Shown piece by piece: positions 31,771 to 44,177 of a stretch of 64,000 nt of DNA. The DNA is from Undaria pinnatifida (taxonomy: Eukaryota; Sar; Phaeophyceae; Laminariales; Alariaceae), in assembly GCA_012845835.1 (NCBI GenBank), contig JABAKD010000009.1, positions 19,549,318 to 19,613,317 on the forward strand, read 5' to 3'. The notes beneath the pieces were generated by a model. It made no database searches. It worked only from the letters and a program-made list of their open reading frames with translations, and was not told where the DNA came from. Within the stretch, counting starts at the first letter, position 1; every line of letters starts with the position of its first letter. Position numbers and translations under genes: made by a program.

Positions 31771-32824
31771 CTTCCGTTGGTTGGGCTACTGCAGGTTGTG
31801 CTCAACAACTACTTTAATATACGTCATGAATCAACACATTTTTTATATCTACCTTTTGGAACATTCTTGGAAATGAAGATCTCCATACATCCAACTATTC
31901 GACGACCTTTTTGTTTCTGGCCAAGACGAGAACGAAATTCTAAGCAAAAATATGGACTGCAAACAGCATTGAAATGCAGGGGATCTGGCGACTTGGAGTA
32001 ATTTTCGTGACAGAGCCCAGCAACTGAAATCGCTGCCAGGAAAATACCACGCACTGCAGACGATCGTCACTGCTGCTGCTGCTGCTCTAAACAGCAGCAG
32101 CAACAGCCGTGCGGTTCTCTTGCAGCTAGCCGAGAGGGCAGCACTACGTTGTCGTCGTGCATGCCCTCACCACGCACGTCTGTGTATTGTGAACAGCTGC
32201 GCTGCCGGCAGTTTGTGTATTTCCAGCCTAATACGTACTAATCTCGCATGCAAACAAGATCATACTGCGCACTGAAGAGATGAGCCTTGGCAATCCATCG
32301 AGCACACGAGAGCACCATAACACAGCGATCAGCTCGTTGCCCGGGGCAAAAACAGGGTGGGTATTTAGATCGAGGCTAGGGCTACCCCAGGCGATTCTAT
32401 ACTGTAGCACCCCGCGATTTACCCCCCAGGGTATCTGATGCTAGCATTTATGTATATATATGTCAGGACACTTGTCGAACATTCCTAACTTGGCGTACTC
32501 GTAGATCATACTAGTACCAGATATAATGCATGATACTCTCCTACAAGGGGGGTTTCGCCGCGGCGGGCTGACGCCCGCCTCACGCGTGCCCGAAATGGCT
32601 GAGGGCGTACCAGTATGCAGCTCGAGGCCGTTAGTGCTACAGGCTGCTGCAAAGTGGTGCGTAAAAAAAACATATTTGAGCCAAGCAAAGAGAAACACAT
32701 GTGTTTGCGTGTTTTTTTTTATGTGTCATACAACAGTACGATCGTATCGACGTGCTCGTACTATTAATAGAAGGCCAGCCACAAAACAATCGAAAAATTT
32801 CGGGGAAATAAACCGATTAGAATA
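31771..32824. other. No recognisable gene
   Basis: GCT/CAG-rich stretch at 32,070-32,105. At 32,463-32,500, TATGTCAG followed by GACACTTGTCGAACATTCC is an eroded copy of the DUF1990 exon junction found again at 34,180, 34,550 and 34,673. Confidence 0.45.
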
Positions 32825-33115
32825 GAACGGTACTCGGAGTACTCAAGACATTTGCAGCTTTAGGTACTCCGGGTACCCGCAGGTACTCATTTTTTTCAGC
32901 TTTTGGTACTCCAGGGATTTGCAGGTACGCAGTCGTTTTCAGCTTTTGGCACTTCAGGTACTCGCAAGTACTCAATTAATTTCAGCTTTTCGTACTTCAG
33001 GTACTCGCAGATACTCGAGTCATCTTCAGCTTTTCGTACTCCACTCACTGATTGAGTCGTTCAAAATGATTGGTACTCGCGAGTCATTGACTGGGTGCCA
33101 ATGACTGGTACAGGT
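32825..33115. repeat. Minisatellite, unit about 50 bp
   Basis: About five units of the type TTCAGCTTTTGGTACTCCAG followed by GTACTCGCAGGTACTCA. Confidence 0.8.
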
Positions 33116-33479
33116 AAACTGACAGCCTTTGAAACACTGCACACCTAAACACTAGAAAAAAAAATATTGCCGTCCGCCGTCCGCCATCCGGCACAACGTT
33201 GACGCTGCGTACTGCCGTGTATACATACCCAAAACAGTTGAGCACCATCAATCGATCGAAGTCAATCGACGAGTCGAAGCGCCGGCGATTACGTTGGTGC
33301 AACACGCACAACAGCAGCAGCAGTACAGCGTACAGTTAGGTATGATGCCAAACAAAGAAGGCAAAAATTGCGCTAGCAGCAGACGCCCGGCCGAGAAACT
33401 AATGCCTTTTGCGAGACGGTAATGTTTCGCAGCAGACGGATAGACCGTCTTTCAGTTTTCGGATGCGAAGACGCGTCGC

Positions 33480-33720
33480 CGAGATGGGTTGGTTTGCACA
33501 ACCATACTCACGGGGGTCGGCAGCAAAAACGTATCGCAGACATGTCATATTGGCAGCAGCAGCAGCGGCAGCATAGCGCACGCACGCCCGGGGCCGCCCC
33601 CAGCACAGTACGTAGTCGGCGCAGGGGGGTACGGTGGGGTACGGCGCGGAAAGCATAACCATACCCTCGAGGGTCAGCAACGAAACTTATCGCAGGTTGA
33701 CCTACTCCGAGATAAGGGGA
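33480..33720. repeat. Direct repeat pair
   Basis: 'CACAACCATACTCACGGGGG' with 'AAAACGTATCGCAG' (33,495-33,540) recurs as 'CATAACCATACCCTCGAGGG' with 'GAAACTTATCGCAG' (33,654-33,696). Confidence 0.6.
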
Positions 33721-34164
33721 GCTGCGTGAGGGTGTGAGGTTGACAGTTGACGCGAATATGACGCGTACAGTGGCAATGAGGCGGTACCATCTTGGGGGTA
33801 CGGGGGGGTTGGAACAAACAAAGTATTCCGTCCCCCCAGAAAAAAGTGAATGTAGCAAACCTCACGGCGACACATCAAGAGCACGGCGGAGGCCGCCCCC
33901 GGCTTAGTCTGTACAATCGGGGTCGGTGAGCACGATGAGAGTTTCGAACCGAGAGATACGCCTCATTCCGCGCCAGAGCGAAAAACGCGAAAGAGAAACG
34001 TCTTAGATTAGCTGAGGAGCGCTCAGCGCACACCATTAACAATATCTTCCTTGCATCTATGTATTACCAGGTATCAACACAGGTATCTACTATTTGCCGA
34101 TGTTCCCGGTGCAGTAGTGGTCGCTCAGTAGTGCCGGTGCCGGTATGTGCCAGCCATAAGCACA

Positions 34165-34620
34165 TTGTGTGCTTGTGTTTCAGGGTATTTGTCGAAGATC
34201 GCCAGCGAGGGCTTCAACCATGACCATGACCACGTAGGCGGTTTAACGCCGCAAAATACCCTCTGATGTATCCATTGTACCTGGTACTGCATATATGGTA
34301 TGAATCTGTGTAATGCGGGATACGGGTGGAAGATCGCTAGCTTGGCGTACATCACAGCCTCCTTTTTACTGTTCAATACAAATCTTCTCATCACGTCAGC
34401 TGTGAATTCGATACATTTTAGAATCGATACTCTTATTTGCAAGCTGCGTGACACACCGGCCGCTCGTTTCCCTGCGGATGTGGTCAGGGTGAATATCAAT
34501 AGCAAATTGTTTATCCATGGTACTTGGTACTGGTAATCATGTGGGCATGTATTTCAGGCTACTTGTCAAAGATCGACTTGGCGCATACCTGGTATCATGC
34601 ATTGTACTCCCGTAGTTACG
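34165..34620 (+). repeat. Eroded tandem copies of a DUF1990 exon junction
   Basis: TGTTTCAG followed by GGTATTTGTCGAAGATCGCC (34,176-34,203) matches the true junction at 34,665-34,690. It continues GAGGGCTTCAACCATGACC and then loses the reading frame at a stop. A second copy starts TTTCAG/GCTACTTGTCAAAGATCG (34,551-34,574), and a shorter fragment is at 34,327-34,345. The copies keep the acceptor AG but not the frame. Confidence 0.75.
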
Positions 34621-34672
34621 ATTTCCCCCATGGCACCTGGCACTGGCATTCATGTATGTGCGTGTGTTTGAG

Positions 34673-37600
34673 GTTACTTGTCCAAGATCGCCAATGAGGG
34701 CTTCAACCATGCCCACGTCGGCATTTTAACGCCGCAACAGCCAGCCTCAAACCGCATCATTCCCAGCGGCTTCAGGGTCAACGAACGGCGGCAGCTTTTG
34801 GGGACTGGAGATAAGGCGAGAGGGTATTAGTAAATACGTCATGCTTTAATGCATGCGGTGTCGGGGCCAAGGACAAATATTGATCTTCCGAGGAGATCAA
34901 TCGATAGTCAAGCATTGCTGCCCCCTGCCCACGTTGTATCAAAGGGGCTCACTTGACTTTGCGAGGACATACACGTAGTCTAGGTCTTGGGACCAATATC
35001 GCTGTATTATATCATACGCTGTATTGTACGTAGTGTGATCAGCTGTGCTGTCTTTTTGACCTTGTTCTCCGCGCAGGTTTACAAGCGAGCAGTGCAAGGG
35101 GGACTGAGGGACCTTGGGGTAGTAAACCGCCTGTCTTGGGCGAAAGTCGTCGTAGAGGAACCAGGCAAGCTCTAACCTAGTAGCTGGCTGTAACTGCTTG
35201 TAATGCGGAAGGGCTTTTCCGAGACCCGATACAAGATCAAGATTCGCTAATGAGCTCCTTGTGAGAAATTAGCCAGTCTCTATGCATGCGATTTCAATTT
35301 TCTTGGCTTGCCCCCCCCAATTCAGCGAACCTTTACTGTGGGTGCTTCGTAGTAGCACAGCACACCGCAGCAGCAATGAGGGAGGGGATACGTGCTATCG
35401 GTACTATCAGATGCTTTGGAATCTTGATATGCGAAAACAATATCAACACGTCGACCTGGATCGCTGACCGAACCTGGCACAATGAGCTATACCAGGTATA
35501 TATATATACTATTTTCGCCCCTGAGGTGGATTTTGATTTTACGAAGCAAGTCGGCATGAACACACCAGCTCTTCCCGTCCATCGAAATCGATCCCTTGAT
35601 CAACAAATCCAACCCATCGACGTTCCTTTACTGCAGACTCTCGGCGTTGGAAGAAGGGGATGGGCCTGCTCACCGTGGCGAAGTGCTATGGCCTCATCTG
35701 GTCTGCGAACCCCTGCCGGCTTGTCCATGCGCACTGGGACAAAGCACTCCCCCGTACGCTGGTAAGAGGGCGGCGCGCGAGCTTGCCCGTTGAAGACTAT
35801 TATTTTTTTCCCTTCGCACGATCTCGTGCTCCATGGCAGGGTTTGCTGCGTGTTTTGTTTTTTCGTGTCACGTTGTTGTACTACCGCGTGGGTTTAATTT
35901 CTCTTATTCATTATTTTAATGCTGCAAAACTGTTCCACTCTAATTTCAAATTGTTTGTTCCCAAGACCGGGTGCAGTTCCAAAGAGGCCAAAAAAGGAAT
36001 CAGGTTGCGTCTTAACTGGTTTCGACCTTGTTCGAACGGTTGGAACGAATCGAGGCTGTTCGCATTCGTTCGTTCCATTCCAACCTGTTTGTATCCGATG
36101 TGAACTGGTGAATCTGGGCAACCGACCCGAACAGATAATAGTCCAACTGACTTTTACGGCCGGTGCAGCTCGACTGTAGGGTAGGGGCACCGTCTCGTGG
36201 GCAGCGATTGCTCCTGGCACAGCAAACAGCGTTGCACGCAATATATCGCGAGGCAAGCCTCACAGAAGACGGTGCTAGCCATCCAAGTGGCACCGTCGGG
36301 ACAAATCTAAAAGTTGTGATGTTGTCGTCGTGGCTCGACGAGGAGTAGTGGAACTGCTATGGACATCGGCGCCACACTTTTGCCAGAAAATATCCCCAGA
36401 GCCTTGTTCGCAACCCCGTTTTTTGCCTCGCGAGCCTCCAAGTCAGGTCATGGCGGTATCGCTTGGCTCCTGCCGCGGGCAAGCCCTACGACGTCCACAT
36501 GTGCTCCGCCTCGAGTCGTATGTCATCCCATATGCACCCATACTTGGTCGGCCTCCAGAGTATGAAGCAACACTCCCAAACATGAAGAAACACCCAGCAC
36601 CGATCAGTTGCCGTAAATCGTTTCGTTTGAAGTGGGCCGTTTTCGTTTTTGCTGCACATGATTAAGTACTCAGGGACTCTTCCTCTCCGAAACTCATGGT
36701 GAGGGTGGGAACGCAGGAATTTATTCGATTTGATAACCAATCAGCAGCAAACCCAATTCGTTCCGTTCCATGGTCCAAGCGTTCCAATGCCTTTTTGGGA
36801 GAGTTAATACATACCATCTGTATACGTACGGATATTCTTAAGTGCTATACCTAGGGGTGTGATGGGCGCCGTTGAGTAGAATTAGCGATTTAATGTTAAC
36901 TCATTTTGGGACTTGAGATGGCAAATATTGTCGAAATGGTGGTAAGACGATGGAATTTCGATTATGGCATCGACCACACGTAGCAATCCGAGCTAAAGAG
37001 GTAGGAGACGCGTCCAAATTGCAACGAAGGGAGCTGTGCGACACGTGTGCAGGATGGCGTTACTCGTACTGCTATCCGCTCTTCTTCCTAGAGGTCCCAT
37101 TAGATCGCATCGGTATGCTTTAATCAAGTGTGTACATGGGAAAACACGCAGCACGCGCGCATCTCTTTTCTGTGCTATGCTACTTCAGCCGTGGTCCCGG
37201 CCGCGATACGTGTTGACCGCGCATATCAAGATCCCCGCTATGCTCATCATGAAACCGTTCTCTCTGATTTCTAAAGCCCTGGGTTGGCTGGACTAGTCGA
37301 CTACTAATAGACTTGACGCCTGGCTGCTACCTGGGTGGCGGAGTAAACTCCAATTAACTGACTTACCATGTAGCCTTTATTCCCAAACATCACATGTCGA
37401 GCCACAAACGCGCCAGATGCAAGAACGCAGAACTCCACAACTTCCCGCTAAGTAACTAAGTACAATACACTGTAATACACCGTAATGCCTAGCTAACTAC
37501 CGTAGTAATGACAGTAGTACCTAGTTCGGCGGGCTGCTAATAATTACTGTACTATTAGTGTGGTCGGCCAACTCACAGCCTTAACACTGATTGTCCACAA

Positions 37601-37783
37601 TATGGCACGTGCGATCGAACCGCCTGTCAGGGAAAGGGGAAATACTCGAGCGTGGGTTTCTCCACTGTGTTTGGGCATCTGATGGAGGGGGAGGAGCGTT
37701 TTAGCGTGGAATTTCGAGAGCAAGACTCTACGGTGTGGCTGGATCTTTACTCGGTGTCGAGGGGGCACGGTATCCTGGGCAAG
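34673..37783 (+). CDS. DUF1990 / UPF0548 family protein, four exons, both ends incomplete
   Basis: UPF0548 proteins are small proteins of unknown biochemical function found in bacteria and plants. Four exons join in phase: 34,673-34,815, 35,077-35,164, 35,637-35,761 and 37,631-37,783. Family landmarks appear in the right order: FNHAHVGILTP, then SGFRVNERRQLLGTGDK, VYKRAVQGGLRDLGVVNR, LLTVAKCYGLIWSANPCRLV, VGFSTVFGHLMEGEERFSVE and STVWLDLYSVSRG. The joined 168 codons cover most of the domain. The first two introns have GC donors (AAG/GCGAGA and CAG/GCAAGC); the other two have GTAAGA and GTATGG. The first exon with the start codon and the last exon after 37,783 were not found. Eroded copies of the first listed exon lie upstream. 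All frames are intact, so the gene is probably functional. Confidence 0.78.
37300..37600 (+). repeat. Intronic dispersed repeat (CCAACTCACAGCC family)
   Basis: Holds 'CACATGTCGAGCCACAAACG' (37,392) and 'GGCCAACTCACAGCCTTA' (37,566), 50-60 bp before the last DUF1990 acceptor. The second motif also precedes TBC exons: near 8,882, 11,600 and 11,750. Confidence 0.5.
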
Positions 37784-37794
37784 GTATGGTACAA

Positions 37795-37985
37795 TGTTTA
37801 TATTTTGGAAAACGAAACACTTCAGCTGTAAGATGAAGAGTTTTGTCGAAACTTAATTTTGCAAGCTGCGTGTTACACGTCGATCCCACGTGCTGCGGGG
37901 TTTATTGCTTTGTGAAGGCTATATTATAGGTCGGTGACTCCCCTGGGTGGTAGTTACCGGGGTCAACATCACGATGTATGTGTTG
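37795..37985 (+). repeat. Composite dispersed element (family C1), partial
   Basis: AACACTTCAGCTGTAAGATG to GCAAGCTGCGTGTTACACG, then GGTCGGTGACTCCCC and GGGTCAACATCACGATG. It lies just after the last DUF1990 donor. Confidence 0.65.
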
Positions 37986-39730
37986 CGCGTGACGTGTGCT
38001 CTGTACTTGTTGCGCAAGCTCAGGCACACTTTCAAGTGGGGTGTGCGGTCGTTGGATTAAATTCGATGGTTTGTGGGCCCAATTTGATGTTCGTGGGTAA
38101 GTTATAAATATATTCGTAACACACGGCGGGTGTTGAAGGAAACTATGCCCGCGGCTTTTCACTTTTCTTTTGTAGTCGAAATCGACTTGCGCCGAAATGG
38201 TGAATCCGTATCCCTTGTATTCGGCCACTACACCGTCCCACACAATCGAATCATTTAACTTCGTACGTACGGTATTGTAGAGGCCACCGACTGTTGCTCC
38301 TGACCGGCTGACTCCCCTGCTATACATCTTACGAGAGTACCTGCGAAGCGCGGGATCGCAGCGGATACCTGTTCGGGTCATCACGTGTTGCGTTGAAAAA
38401 CGCGATATGTAGACTGCTAAACGATTAGACTTTAGACTTCAACACTTGGTATGTTAGTCGCTCAACGTTGTCGTTCGTGAATATTCAATTCGGTGCCCTT
38501 TTATATACGGAGTACTACAGTAGCATGCGACGAAGCTTCGAGTTTCCCCGTAGGGGCGTCGTAAAGGTAATTACTATCGTGAGCTACTCAGTACGACCGC
38601 CGTACATAGGATTGACTTATCTCGTTGATATCGCTCCTTTTCCATGGCGTTTCGGATGTGACTCGCCCCTGCTCTCGCTGCCTGCTACCTCAGTTATCTA
38701 TGCCGCTCATTCGGCCGATACAAAAAGCGTTTTTCGCGGAGCAATGTCGGCAGATGCTCAGCCTGGTGCACGAGGAGGGAGGGCAGAAGGCAGGATAATC
38801 ACGCCCATGAAACACTTTTTCAAGGACTGGGCGGAGGGGAGGGGGAAGAGGAGGCAGAAAAAGCACGCACATGATAACAATGAAGGGCTGGGTGGGGAAG
38901 GGTATATCCCACTCGCCTTTGACGGCAAAGTGCACCAATGTCCTAGTTTCTTGTTCTTTCTGTATCGGCAACGTGTCCCGACATCCCGGTTTCTTGTTCA
39001 TATTTCTGTTGTTATCGGCTCCCATTGATGGGAATTGTCATAATTGCATCAGAGCGGCCTAAACTTGAAAGGACAACGCCTGGTTGTCTCGAGGCGGGAG
39101 CTGCTTTTGTATCCGTAGTCGTGAATTACCACCACCAGGAATCAGGGGACGTGTCAGTGCCTTGCTGAGCAATGTGTATAAGGTCGGGGAAATATTAAAT
39201 ATTTTTATATTTTTTGTCAGAGGAAGACCTCGAAAGGCATGAGGCCAATTGTGGTCGTTCTTTAATGGATCAGTGCTGGGCAATTACGCCGGCCGCTGTG
39301 ATTTTATCTGATACCTGGCATATCAGTGTTTTTTATTCCTTTAGAGGGCTTGACACCACAACAAAGGCAAATTCCAAACCGGTATTCGAAAGACGTGGTC
39401 GTGCGATGGTTCTTGTCCTAGTAAAAAAAGACATCCGTTCACCGTTCACGTCTCGTGCTAAGATAGAGGCAGCATTTTTGGCTAAAATATTTCATGATTT
39501 GATGGGACCCCTTGACCCAAAATGGTCGGAATGGCGTTCGATTTTCAGCGGTAATAATGTTTTTATACCTCGACCATGAGTCTGTCCGTCAGATTGCACG
39601 TTAAGCGCACTCAAAAATCAGTTAGGTAGAGACAGCTCTTGGAGCGAAGAGTCCCAGAAAAGAAAAGGTAAACCTTTTCCGTGGCATGGCTCTCACTGTA
39701 ATTCCAAAAAGTGTGTCCCCGAAACGCATG
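37986..39730. other. No firm gene; two open stretches
   Basis: A 186-codon plus frame at 38,468-39,028 contains ITPMKHFFKDWAEGRGKR. After a candidate acceptor (TTTTTTGTCAG, 39,219), a frame at 39,214-39,579 reads EEDLERHEANCGRSL and LDPKWSEWRSIFSG. A histidine and cysteine near each other hint at a zinc finger, but no family can be named. They may be exons of one unknown gene or a transposase relic. Confidence 0.25.
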
Positions 39731-39734
39731 CATG

Positions 39735-40290
39735 TACAAATACAACATAGTACAATATCATCTTATTTTAGGTGATAATTTATGAATCTTACTAAAAGAC
39801 GGGCGATCGATATTTTACGCAGCTTGCAAAGATGAGTATCGACCGTAAATTCGTCGAACTCACAGCTGACGTTATTATAATTTTTTAAAATTCAGAAGTA
39901 GTGTAGCAGAAGGTACAGTAAGAAACAGATGTGTTGAGTTTTCCCCAAACTTCGCCAACTACAGCAGGCCGGTACTCTACTGCTGCTTTAATGATGTATT
40001 AATTTATGAGAGGTTTTTCGTGCATCGTTTTTGGGATATGTTCAACAATCCTGCGTTGATGTTAATGCTATTTGTTGTTCTTGTTGCTCTTGTTACTAGA
40101 TATACAGAAAATTGGTGTGTCACCAATCTAACACTTGGTCATGCATGATAAGTTCTGTAATACAATGTCATCTTATATTAGGTTTTGACTCATGAAAACT
40201 TACTAAAAACGGGCGACTGGTGTACTGTAGTACGCAGGTTGCAACGATGAGTGTATCGACCCTTAATCCGTCGAACTCGCAGCTGACGTT
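39735..40290. repeat. Direct repeat, period about 410 bp, each with a CAGCTG element
   Basis: 'ACAATATCATCTTATTTTAG' (39,749) and 'ACAATGTCATCTTATATTAG' (40,161) start matching copies. Each continues with 'GACGGGCGA' or 'ACGGGCGAC' and ends in a CAGCTG element whose variable middle is ATCGACC...TTCGTCGAACTC. Confidence 0.75.
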
Positions 40291-43060
40291 ATTGGGGTCT
40301 ATTCATGGCGGAACCCCCTCGAAATTTCGATTATCAGGATTCTCGGTCCACACCACGCTGCGACGCAAGCATCGACCCCATTCATGACCTTACGGACCCT
40401 CACGAAGTTTCAGCTTTTTTTGGCCGGTGTCTAGTTGTGCTGGTATCGGCAGCGCGTGGACAACCTCGGGTTCGTACAGTACGGAGATGTGAAAACGTGT
40501 TCAGTTTCTATTAGTCTCATCCCTCTTCGCTCTCATCGGCTTGAATTCTCCACGCACGCTCCACAAGCATCACCTTGCATGACTAAATTTCGCTTCAATT
40601 ATTTGGGTCAACAGCACAACAGGCGGCTCCTGCTGGTCCACCTACCCACACGAAGCGCCTGATGTCGATGGGGTAGTGGAGACGGTGTAATGTTTACACA
40701 CACATACCATACACAACGTAAGTGCTTAACGCAGCGCCAACGATATGCGTTGCCGTAACTTTCCCCAGTGTACCGCGCAAGTGATTGGTAACGTCGGACG
40801 ATTTCGAAAGCTGGTAGTCCTGCAAGCGCTGCATGGCCCCAGCACATCCCACAAACGACTAAGGAATAACCCGTTTGCGAATCCACGCCCCGTGGTCGAA
40901 GTAAGCACGGAATTCTCTCGAAAACGTTTTTCCTCTGAAAAATGCGCTTGCTGTGATCTGTCAGGAGAGATACACTTGCCTCTAAACTGCACTGGTAGTC
41001 GTTTTGCGTTATTCTTCTTGCCTCTAAACTGTACCATGTAGCTGTTTCGCTTTACACTTCTTGCCTCTAAGTTGTACGCGTTTCGGTTACATATATTACC
41101 TCTACTTTTTTGTAGTTGCTTCGGGCGACACTTAGTGCATCAACAGTGTACCGGTACTTTTTTCGGATTACAAACACACGATTTTCATGCAGGACACTGG
41201 CTAAATAAAGCTTGGAGATTATGTATGTGGTGCTCCCGTTCACCTACGATGCCCACGCCGTTCGTGTTATCGCGTGCACTGTACAACATGGCAACATGAG
41301 AACAACATCGCATAACAAGTAGCAACAGTAGATTCTGAAGGAGGCGACGGCCTACGAAAAATATTGCGCCCAAAAAACTATCCAAACCATCACGTCAATC
41401 AGAAAGTTCTCACGAACAGGCACGGCCCGGGTGGGGTTAGAAAGTATTGACAGTCCAGGCCCACGCAGAGTGCAGCCGACCATGAAAGAACAGACAACCG
41501 GACAACGAGCGAAGCTCTGTTGAAGGCGTTCCGTGCATCATCCACCACAGTAGTGAGAGCAGTTCAACCACTGTTTTTTTATCTGTTGGTGGCATAACAA
41601 ATGGCGTCAAACAACTGCCGTGGACGGTTACCACCTTTCCTTCTATCGCCAAACTTGTATTTCTGCTAGTACTGCTATCAAAAGGGACAGGCATGCGCAT
41701 TAACGTTGAACTAACTCGCTGGACTATTTTGGGACCCAGGCTTAGCGACCGGGGATACCTTCAAGTTCGGTATTGTCAACCTTGTGGGGAGAGCGTGCAG
41801 CACTAGTGCCATTATCCTCATGCTATGCGCGTGTGGTCCAGGTCCTCACATTGCACTTCGGGCACATCCCGTACCCTAGCAGCCCGGATATGTTCTACGG
41901 AGGGGGTGGCCTATCTCATAATCGTCACTTGTTTAGATTTTTTTCCCCCCTCGGAAGCCCGAAAAGCGGTTACAACCAACCGTTGTGATCCTGCCAAAAG
42001 AATGCCCAACAACGCTCAACTCGCGCAACTGCTGCGATGGTCCTGCCACACACCCCTGTTTGTGTTGATTGGGGCATTCAACCCCCTGGCCCATATATAA
42101 CACATGCGTTATCATACCACTCTGGACGCAAATATAAGAACCCTTGCGCATTCACATAATACCCCAAATGTCCCTATAGTTCCGTCCAGAGGGGTGCATG
42201 CATAGTATTGCGGCACGATCCATCCACGCTATCTCGTTTTTCTGGAATACAATAAAAAACCCGAGGGGGTGGCCACGATAAAAAACCGCGGACTTTGCGC
42301 CAAAGCACCGCGCGCACATAACCCCCCCCCCCCCCCGCTTATTCTAAACCTCTAACGATGTAGCGCCCATGCGCTGCTCACACCAATGTTTTGGAAACAA
42401 AGCGTTCCGTCGGGGTAGGCACTAAGCCACCATTTTTTTCGTCCAACCATCAATTTCAACTATCCTCTACTACCACCCTCTCCTCCTCCCCCCGAACACC
42501 CTTTTGCTGCCCACGTATATCTTGAAGAAAAACGCACCATCATCGGGTGGGAGCCGGGGTAAGCAACAAGCCACCATTTTTTTGGTCGACCATCAACTTC
42601 AACTGCCCGCCACCCCCACGCTTACCCCTTGCCCCTTACCGCCAAAGTCATCCCACGGAAGGGGCACACTTTTGGGCCAAAAGTTCGTTACCTCTTACTA
42701 ACGGTACAGGTTTGTGATAGTGTTGTTGTTACGGTTGACCTCCCCAAGGGTGAAACTGTCGGCTAGCATAACATTTTTTTGCGGGTGTACCAGGTATTGG
42801 TTTGTTTTGCGACTAACACTTAGAGAATTCGGTCGGGTTGGGCGAACGAATGTCTTCGAGGTCATGTTTCGGGTGAGGAGCAAAAACTTCTTAGAATCTG
42901 CTGCATCCTTATATAGCGTGGGATGACTCCCCACCCTCCTCCCCCCGGTAGTATTGTCGAATTCCGAAAACGAGTGAAACAGACATCCAAGACGTTCTCG
43001 ATACGTATAAAAGTTTGCCGGACTATTTTTGGCCAAAGGATTAGCGCGGTGACGCCACCT
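40291..43060. other. No recognisable gene; local repeats
   Basis: Three units of about 50 bp based on CTTGCCTCTAAACTG lie at 40,970-41,090. A unit of about 145 bp is doubled at 42,410-42,605 (AAGCCACCATTTTTTTCGTC and AAGCCACCATTTTTTTGGTC). Frames at 40,305-40,514 and elsewhere have no recognisable motif. Confidence 0.45.
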
Positions 43061-44177
43061 ATCGCACTACTTTGATACCCGTTTACCCTGTCTCAGGGGG
43101 ACTCGCAACAAAAGACGATGGGACCACAACGTCGCATCTTTGCGCGCCTATGACAATTCACCCGTCATGGATTACGCCTATCCCAGTGCCTCCCCCCCAT
43201 CCCTCCACCCCCCCACCGGGTGATGAAAAAACAACAATTAAAATCAGAACCCAGGACCATATTGGACGCGTGCTGCGGTAGTGCTGAGCCAATTTTTTCG
43301 GAGGCTCGTAGTATGCGGACTATGAGGACCTCTATACCTCACTCAAAAAAACGAGTGTGACCAACAACATTGAACATGCGATCCGATTACCAAAAGACAA
43401 AAGTCAGGGATGCGTACAGTATAACGAAGTGGGATTCCTAAGATAATGCCCACTTCCTCGGTTGAGGAGCCCCGTCTCAGTCCGGAAAGTTAAGACACAG
43501 AAGCACTCCCCGTACAGCAGTAGCATGGCTCATGGGATACTCCCCGAGCGGCGGGTTGGGTTGGGCCCTGCCTCCTCCCCTGTAGGGGACCGCAACGCAA
43601 CGAGCTGCCTAGAGATCCGTGGCATAAGTATTACACCAGCGTCCAACTTGACCCGACCACAAACTACCGCGCATCGATGCCACTTTCTGATGTGCTCTCC
43701 ATGGGCGTAAATGTAAGGACCGTTTTGGATTCATATCAATACTCCAACAATCCCTATATTCCGTGTAGATTGGTACACAGGAAAAGCGAGAGTAGGACCA
43801 AACTGAACATGACACGCGATTGCCGCCTCAGCCGAGCGCCACAGAACAGACCCAAACCAATCTGAAGCGCCATTCCAGCAACCTCTTATAACGGCACGCA
43901 CGTTTCTGGGAACAAACTACTTGGAATTAGTGCCCGTGCTCGCAGCCATAAAAGGGCTAAGCCCAGCGACACCAAAACAGACCAAATTCAATCTGACACG
44001 CCATCCAACAACCTCTTCCCGCCTTATAGCCCAGCGCCACAACAGGGTTCGCTCACTAACCATGCCCACCATTCTTGACCGGCGCCATAAACAGGTTCGC
44101 TCATTACCCCAGCGCAAGACATACTACCGGTTCAATTCGGTCATCTGTCGGGTTTATTTCGGCGAAAGCATGTTAAT
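43061..44177. other. 3' flank of the GDH-like gene; small repeats
   Basis: An R3 repeat copy (reverse) is at 43,905-43,945. Short direct repeats such as 'CAGCGCCACAACAGG' and 'CGGCGCCATAAACAGG' are at 44,030-44,105. No polyadenylation signal is obvious enough to call. Confidence 0.4.
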
